A DNA stretch of 64,000 bases from Talpa occidentalis (taxonomy: Eukaryota; Chordata; Mammalia; Eulipotyphla; Talpidae). The DNA lies in the NCBI RefSeq assembly GCF_014898055.3, contig NW_023603184.1, positions 36,455,359 through 36,519,358 on the forward strand, given 5' to 3'. Below, one piece after another: positions 58,140 through 64,000 of this stretch. The notes below the pieces were generated by a model. It searched no databases, was not told where the DNA came from, and saw only the letters and a program-made list of their open reading frames with translations. Numbering within the stretch: the stretch's first letter is position 1; each line of letters starts with the position of its first letter. Position numbers and translations under genes: made by a program.

Positions 58140-58330
58140 ACTATAATAGTAATAATGTCATATTATTATGACATTATTAGCACATGCCTATTACATGCCA
58201 GACATACTGGAAGGACTCAGTTGTGATTTTTGCTATTAATCTTCAGAGCAAATCTACTGGATAAATGATGATCATTTCACTTTTCGTATGACAAAATAGA
58301 GATAAAGGGCTTTTAAATTACTAGAAAATA
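58140..58330 (+). mobile_element. MIR-type SINE remnant
   Basis: Wording in MIR order: gcctattacatgccagacat, ttgctattaatcttcagagc, ttcacttttcgtatgacaaa, agagataaagggc. A perfect 13-bp inverted repeat sits at its 5' edge (58150-58162, 58167-58179). Confidence 0.45.
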
Positions 58331-58535
58331 ATGGTTGTGCAATTTGGTGTAATAGCATTTTACTACTGTCACTACTGTTTAATTTTTATATTACCCTATT
58401 ACTATTTCTCTACTCTTTTGGTAGTGGTGTTCATGGTGTAAGGTAACAATTTTAAATTGATATAAATATACGTTTTCTAAGGAATGTTGGAACAATTATT
58501 TAGTAGGTCATTCTTTTTTCAGCCAGTATTATGAT

Positions 58536-58613
58536 GTTATGTAATAACAAAATTGTTAAGTAATAACATAACAATTGTTATGTAATAACCAAATTGTTAT
58601 GTAATAAATTGTG
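58536..58613. repeat. Four tandem ~20-bp units with a palindromic core
   Basis: Units of the type gttatgtaataac(c)aaatt repeated four times with small changes; an 18-bp perfect palindrome acataacaattgttatgt lies at 58566-58583. Confidence 0.85.
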
Positions 58614-59039
58614 TACTTTATGCTTAAAAAGTCAGATATAGTAAGCTTTGTTTTGTTTTGTTTTTTGGTGTTATCTTGTTCTAAGAGAACTTATCTATGC
58701 AGATCTTACCTCATTATCTTGAAAACTCAACATGAAATCTAGAAAGAAAACATCAAAACTAGAAGCTAATTATTAAAGGGAATGATATCACATGAAGTGT
58801 TTTTGCTTGTTTCTTTATTGAGTTGGACTTTATGTGGATTATTGAAACAACCTTTGTTTTATTTCTGCAGGTATAAATAACGGGGAAATTGTCCAGATTT
58901 TGGGATGTCTGAATATTTATAGGTATGATGTTAGTAAGGGGAAAGTGCAAATGGCTGCTAATAAAAGTAGATGCAAACAAAAGTAAATAAGAAGAAAATG
59001 TTGGGAGTGAAATCTTTCTAGGCATTGAGATAAAAAAGA

Positions 59040-59528
59040 AAACCGTGTCCTTAATTTTCATTGTCATTGATCACTGATTGTCCTTCTGCAAGGGTGTAAT
59101 TCTATCACATTGTTACTGCTACCACCCTGATGTTATGAAGCTGGCCTGTGGCCCTGTCAGAGTCAACATCATCTACGGGTTGTCCCTGGTCATCTCTTCC
59201 TTTGGGGTTGACTCTGTTTATTGTCATTTCTTATGTCCTGATTTTGAAAAATGTTCTGGATACTGCCTCTGAAGATGGTCAGCTTAAAGCACTTAATACC
59301 TGTGTTTCCCACATTTTCACTGTCTGCATCTTTTATGTACCACTCATTGTGCTGGCTCTAATTCACTGATTTGGTACATTCACATCTCCTCTCCTCCATG
59401 TCACCATGGCCAATCTTTTCTTCTTATTGACTCCAGTCCTCAATCTCTTGGTTTATAGCCTAAAAACCAAACAAATAAGGTCTGCTATGTACAAGGTATA
59501 CAAGGGCAGGAGACACTGGCTCAAGTAG
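59040..59528 (+). pseudogene. Class I OR pseudogene, 3' half only
   Basis: Only the region from EC2 onward survives: LSFCKGVILSHCYCYHPDVM, KLACGPVRVNIIYGLSLVIS, then a frameshift near 59215, TM5 FIVISYVLILKNVLDTAS, TM6 ALNTCVSHIFTVCIFYVPL, a nonsense codon (LIH then TGA where the family has HRFG), TM7 with the invariant proline replaced (TPVLNLLVYSLKTKQIR) and a stop at 59526-59528. The TM1-TM4 half is absent upstream; 58600-59040 shows no OR sequence. The TGA fits C-to-T decay of a CGA arginine codon. Family-level call only (OR51-like by EC2 and TM7 wording). Confidence 0.85.
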
Positions 59529-61394
59529 CCACATGTGGCCTTCATGAAAAGACAGCCTGACTCTCCCTCTTCCATCTGTCTGGGAAATATATCAGCATTT
59601 CAAGTTACGATTTTGTAAGGGTTGAGGTATTTTCTTCTTGTCTGATAAGAAGAGGGTGGCATTTTTTTATCCCTTTCATCGCCAGCCAGTGTTATTTCTC
59701 TTCCAACTTCATGATTCAATATATTTTTCACATGTATTATATAACAGCCTTCACATGGCTGTAAGTTTTTACCAATTCACTTCAAATTTTAATACCAATC
59801 TCAAACAAAACTTCCTCTCTTAAGAATGTTTCCTACCTTTTAGTAGAATTGTTGCTTCCTCTTACCCCCTCAATATAACCCATTAACAATTTTATTACAG
59901 TGTATCCAGCATAATTGTACCAACTTTTTCTTGTGTTTCTTCTTCAGTTTATTGAGAATTGTTGTGGAAAGGCACTGTGTTATTTTACTCTAAATCACTT
60001 GTCCTATTCATAGACACTGTAAGTTCCAACTGTTTTCTTTAATAAATGAATGAATATGAATGGGTATATATAATCTCACTTAACAATTGCAACTCTTACT
60101 GACATATCTAATGGCTCTTTCCCTTCTAGCAATCAGGAATCATGTCTGTTATCTTTGCATCTTGAGGGCCTTATGAGGTGTGTATATATATAATATATAC
60201 ATATGATGGATAAATTAATGAACATGTCAGCTGGCAGATATCACTGTTTATATATTACCTGTAAAAGTGTAAGATTTCTACATTAAATGTAACTACTATA
60301 ACAACATAAAAAACCAAATTCATGTGCAGAGGGAGTTTGGAAGAAAGAAGCATTTGGAAGGGAAGTTCATGAATTTGAGGAATGTTATGATAAAGAATAT
60401 TTCTGTATGTATATACCTATCTAAAGGTCAAAAAGTAGAAAACATATCAAAGTGATTATGGAAAATATAACCATAACTAAATCAAAGCAATATATAATAC
60501 AATATATAAAATAAAAATCATATCATCTATAGGGCACTGGGATAAATACCATTCTCTGCAGAGTGTGCATTTTCATAAATTGGGGTGAGTGGAAAGAATT
60601 TTTGTGAATGTGACTAAACTTTTGGATAATCAAAGAAATAAAAAATATTACCTTACTACTACAACTCAGGCATTCTGCTATTTGATAGATTTAAAGTAGT
60701 ATAGAAGGCATTAATATTTATTCTCTTGTAGATTTCAATTCAATAGAAAACGGAGACAAAAATAAAATGAAATCAAATATAATAAAACAGAATGAAAGAA
60801 GAAAAATAAACTACAAATTTAGAGAATGATATAAAAATTAGTTGAACTCCTTGAATTCTTTATAAAGTTGCTAAATCAACAACTATATATGGAAGAATAC
60901 TAACTGATGCTGGCACTTTATTTCCAGTTCCTGAATATTTATGCTTGGTTGATGGTTCCAGATGTTTTGGGTGGACATTTTTAAAATTTCAGTCTCCACT
61001 CTTCCTTCCCTTCTTCCTCCTTGCTTTCTTTCTCTTTGGCTGAGTTTTGTTGTTATTGTTATTGCTGTTTGATCTCTTTCATCATCAAGAAATTAAGAGG
61101 CAAAAAATGGAGATCAACCTTCTCTGACAAGCTAATCTGTAGTGATTCTTAATCCCTGGAACTGCCTGCAGACTCATAGATCAATTATAAGGAGTAAGAA
61201 CTAAGGTTGGCTATATTTCCATGACTTGCTAATGGTTTCAGATATTGGTGACTCATCCAAATAAGACTCTTAACCAGTAAATAATTTGGTTGCTTCTCGA
61301 ACTTCACTAAATCTGTTTATTGAGAAGGGAGAAGGGAAGACCACTGAATAATTTTCTACCTCAGCACAAGCTAAAGGACTCACAATCTCACGTC
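59529..61394. other. Stretch without a recognised gene, L2-tail-like pieces
   Basis: About 59930-60060 resembles an L2 3' tail (gtaagttccaactgttttct, aataaatgaatgaa). The rest is AT-rich with no support for a gene. Confidence 0.4.
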
Positions 61395-61426
61395 TGTTTT
61401 CTTTTCTTTGTGTCTTTTTTTTTTTT

Positions 61427-61987
61427 TAAATATTAAATTTTATTTTATATACAATTGCAAACGCCCAATTCTGACCCCAATCCTTTCCCCCCGCCCCCAA
61501 CAAGTCTCTGGTTCATAGTTTTTTGTTGATTTTGATTTTCACTTTCTTATATTTATTTTCCTGGTCCCTTATTTAAGTTTTCTAGATTCCTGCTATGAGT
61601 GAGACCATCCGGTATTTTTCTTTTTCTTTTTGGCTTATTTCACTGAGCATGATCCCTTCCAGTGCCATCCATGTTGCTGCAAGTTGCATGTGTTTATCTT
61701 TTTTGAATGCTGAGTAATATTCCATGGTATATATGTACCACATCTTCTTGATCCAGTCATCTATTTTTGGGCATTTGGGTTGTTTCCAAAGCTTAGCTAT
61801 TGTAAACAGTGCTGCTTGTGCACTGTTGGTGGGAGTGCAAACTGGTCCAACCACTATGGAGAGCTGTGTGGAGATTTCTGGACCTACTAAACATAGAGCT
61901 TCCATATGATCCAGCAATTCCACTCCTAGGTATTTACCCAAAGGACACAGAAACATCAATTCCAAAGAGCACCTGCACTCCTATGTT
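61427..61987 (-). mobile_element. Young L1 3' end with 5' inversion and TSD
   Basis: 61427-61816 is the young L1 3' end on the minus strand (3'UTR, ORF2 stop, ORF2 tail). At about 61817 it switches to the plus strand: tgtgcactgttggtgggagt to ctgcactcctatgtt, the ORF2 segment that normally precedes the break. TSD tgttttcttttct (61395-61407, 61984-61996) overlaps the L1 end by a few bases of microhomology. Twin-primed inversion. Confidence 0.9.
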
Positions 61988-61996
61988 TTCTTTTCT

Positions 61997-63619
61997 GAAG
62001 GAATTTCTCAGGTCTGTTTTTATTTTGTTTTGTATTCATTTTCTTCTAATATAGACAGGCATTTGTTCCACATAACTAAGGAAGATGATTATCACAGATG
62101 AGTTGCCAAATAGAAGGGAGAATTTTTGACACTAGTTCTAGCATAAACCAGAAAGGAAAAGAATGTTTTTTTTCAGTAATTTTTAAACTCTGCTGAAACA
62201 TGAGGAAAGAAATTCATTAGAATTTTGAGAAAATAATACTAAGTAATGTTTCACCCAAACTATAGAGAGAAGTAAGGACATCCTCAAAGAAAAATTTCTT
62301 CTGTTTTAAAAATAATGGAACAGTTACTGGAAAATGATCCCAAATTTGCTATACTTATGTTTAGAGAAGCCAGAGTTAAGAGTCTTTGTTCAGGGGAAAA
62401 ACTTACAATAAAGAAAATTATCAGACTGAAACTTAAAAGTAGAGAAATGGTTTAAAATCAAAAATTTATTTCAGTTTTGAAGGTACGCGTTATACTTCTC
62501 CATTAATCTGTCAGTAAAATCAAAACCAATGTCTTTGTTATTATTGCTCCCTCTATCTTGTTAATGTCTAACTGATCACAGCTAAGTGAATGCATTTCAA
62601 GTTGAGATAGATTTCAAGCTTCTGTGATCTTCTCAGTCTTTCAGGCAGGCATTCTAAATAAACCTAGCACTCACTGATTTACTTTGTTCAGAATTCCTAT
62701 TACAATTCAAACCAAGTCACATCTTCACTAATTATATTTTGTTACTGGGTTTGGGGCTGTTTCAAGATTTCCATTAGTAGAATGTAAGCTATAAAACTAC
62801 CATATTTAGATGTTCTATATGACTCTGAAACCCACTATGTCAGGCAAATACTTAAAATATTTTCTGATTGATTACTTAGGCAATCATTTAGAAATTCATT
62901 TAAAACTTCTGGAAAGTAGTTTGCAATTCTTGATGATGCCACTATGTGTTTATTTATTGCCATGGGCAGTGACATCTCTTCCTTTCACTTGATTTTTATG
63001 CTGTTTTCAATAAGACAATTCTTCATTTTCTTATCACTCTTCTGACCCGGAAGATAATAAATTAATTCATTTTTTCACTTGGAGAGCTAAAAAATAAATG
63101 TATCCTTGTTGCAGGATATAATCATATCTACTCTCTATTTAGAATGGGAAACAAAACAAAATCTAAATTCAGTGTGAATTTTGAATGAAGTAAACAAGAT
63201 GAATAACAATTGATCAGATCCTTATGCATTATTTCTTTTCAGACAACTCTTTTATCTTTTGCCAAAAGTCAGAATGTTCAGATATAAACCAGTATACAAC
63301 TACAAGAAATGGTCAGAAATGTTAAACACTTAGACATAAATTTATCACCAATGTTGAATTGTAATGCCTCAATATAAGAAGGCTGGCAATCAAGAATCAG
63401 ATGACATCAGGCTTTCATTATAAAATTTCCCCCTCATTGATCTTTAAAGTCCAGATATAAACTCCTCAGTCCAGATATAAAGTCCAGATATAAACTTAGC
63501 TGTTGAACTGAGGTTTACATCCAACTTATCCACCAAAAACACTGAGCTTAGGTTCCGATTGCCATTTCTCCTTCCCACTACCAACAATGATCATTCAAGA
63601 TCATAGTTGTGATCATTTA
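61997..63619. other. Stretch without a gene; a small tandem repeat
   Basis: AT-rich. 63448-63495 has three tandem-like copies of agtccagatataaa; one junction spells tataaagtcc, the same 10-mer as the OR promoter modules, but no donor or receptor is placed to use it on that strand. Confidence 0.5.
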
Positions 63620-63745
63620 TTTGTCTTTTTTTCCCTCTTTAGATGTAGTACTTCTTGAAGGGAAGACCTGAGTATTTTTCATTTTTTTACTCAATTCATG
63701 GTGCCTAGTATACTGTTGGCACATAGTAGATCCTGTAAAGCACTT
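63620..63745 (+). mobile_element. L2/MIR 3' tail remnant
   Basis: Wording of the L2-type tail: gatgtagtacttcttgaagg, then ggtgcctagtatactgttgg and cacatagtagatcctgtaaa. Confidence 0.45.
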
Positions 63746-63780
63746 TTAATTGGGTTGTCACCTCTGATAGAGAGAAAATA

Positions 63781-64000
63781 TCATTCCCCTGCAATGACAC
63801 GTTGCACCCAAAATCTCTTGCGCAGGGCAGCCTGAATCTGCCGGGATTTAAGACTGTAAACGAGAGGGTTGAGCAGGGGCGTCATGAGAAGGTAGGCGTT
63901 GCTCATGGTGGTGTACAAAACTGGGGAAGTATCCTGGGTGTAACGATGCAACACTGACAGGCTGATGAGGGGCAGGTAAAACACAAGAACTGTACATAAG
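63781..64000 (-). CDS. Class I olfactory receptor, C-terminal ~72 residues (cut by window edge)
   Basis: The minus-strand frame enters from the right edge as LCTVLVFYLPLISLSVLHRY (end of TM6 and EC3), continues TTMSNAYLLMTPLLNPLVYS (TM7 with the NPxxY form) and LKSRQIQAALRKRFWVQRV, and stops at 63781-63783. The HRY after TM6 and the K-x-x-QI after TM7 fit class I ORs. The long basic tail differs from the OR51F1, OR51V1 and OR52R1 types here; subfamily not assigned. Intact as far as seen. Confidence 0.8.
   Translation of the reverse strand, partial: LCTVLVFYLPLISLSVLHRYTQDTSPVLYTTMSNAYLLMTPLLNPLVYSLKSRQIQAALRKRFWVQRVIAGE

Noticed and set aside
61582..61965. 127-codon minus-strand open frame
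   Set aside because: It spans the inversion point of a young L1: part antisense ORF2, part sense ORF2 tail. Retrotransposon artefact.
1..64000. tRNA genes
   Set aside because: All tRNA-like heads seen are the 5' parts of SINEs with poly-A tails and TSDs; none has a complete cloverleaf context as a functional gene.

Overview
The window is mammalian nuclear DNA. It holds single-coding-exon class I (fish-like) olfactory receptor (OR) genes on an AT-rich background, poly-A-tailed LINE-1 copies with target-site duplications (TSDs), one long tRNA-derived SINE family, and faint ancient L2/MIR repeats. The SINE (head beginning gggcctccctggtggcgcag, tail ending in an aaataaatctt-like run) and the young L1 subfamily are not primate, rodent, carnivore or ruminant types that I recognise. 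My best guess is a bat, perhaps a rhinolophoid, but the species is not proven by the sequence. The receptors point to the class I OR cluster that flanks beta-globin in mammals (human 11p15.4).

Layout. 1-389 (-): N-terminal half of an intact OR51-type gene cut by the window edge. 0.8-11 kb: nested L1s, SINEs and a candidate noncoding first exon near 4.4-4.6 kb. 11.3-12.2 kb (-): OR51-type gene broken by one missing base. 14.4-24.6 kb: a tandem duplication carrying two OR51F1-like genes on the minus strand; the left one runs into a 100-N gap and the right one (20562-21527) is intact. 24.6-31.2 kb: a full-length but inactive L1 that ends at a second 100-N gap. 38.2-39.2 kb (+): intact OR52R1. 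43.9-47 and 52.8-54.6 kb: an older duplicated upstream block, each copy in front of a plus-strand receptor, an OR51F1-like gene (48918-49877) and an OR51V1-like gene (55550-56494). 59.0-59.5 kb (+): decayed 3' half of an OR. 63.8-64 kb (-): C-terminus of another OR cut by the right edge.

Working together. ORs are expressed one per sensory neuron, so the shared unit is the regulatory design rather than a pathway. All six ORs whose 5' end is visible (five intact or partial, one frameshifted) have a splice acceptor a few to about 50 nt upstream of the start codon. Four of them (three OR51F1-like, one OR51V1-like) have the same upstream module 1.2-2.4 kb away: a TATA element in the context ACTATAAAGTCC, then a first exon of roughly 50 nt ending at CTG|GTAAG. 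This repeated promoter/first-exon cassette, found on both strands and in front of different subfamilies, is the most interesting pattern here. Apart from ORs and retrotransposon reading frames I recognise no protein-coding gene. Three 100-base N runs (14316, 31200, 54955) are assembly gaps of probably unknown true size.
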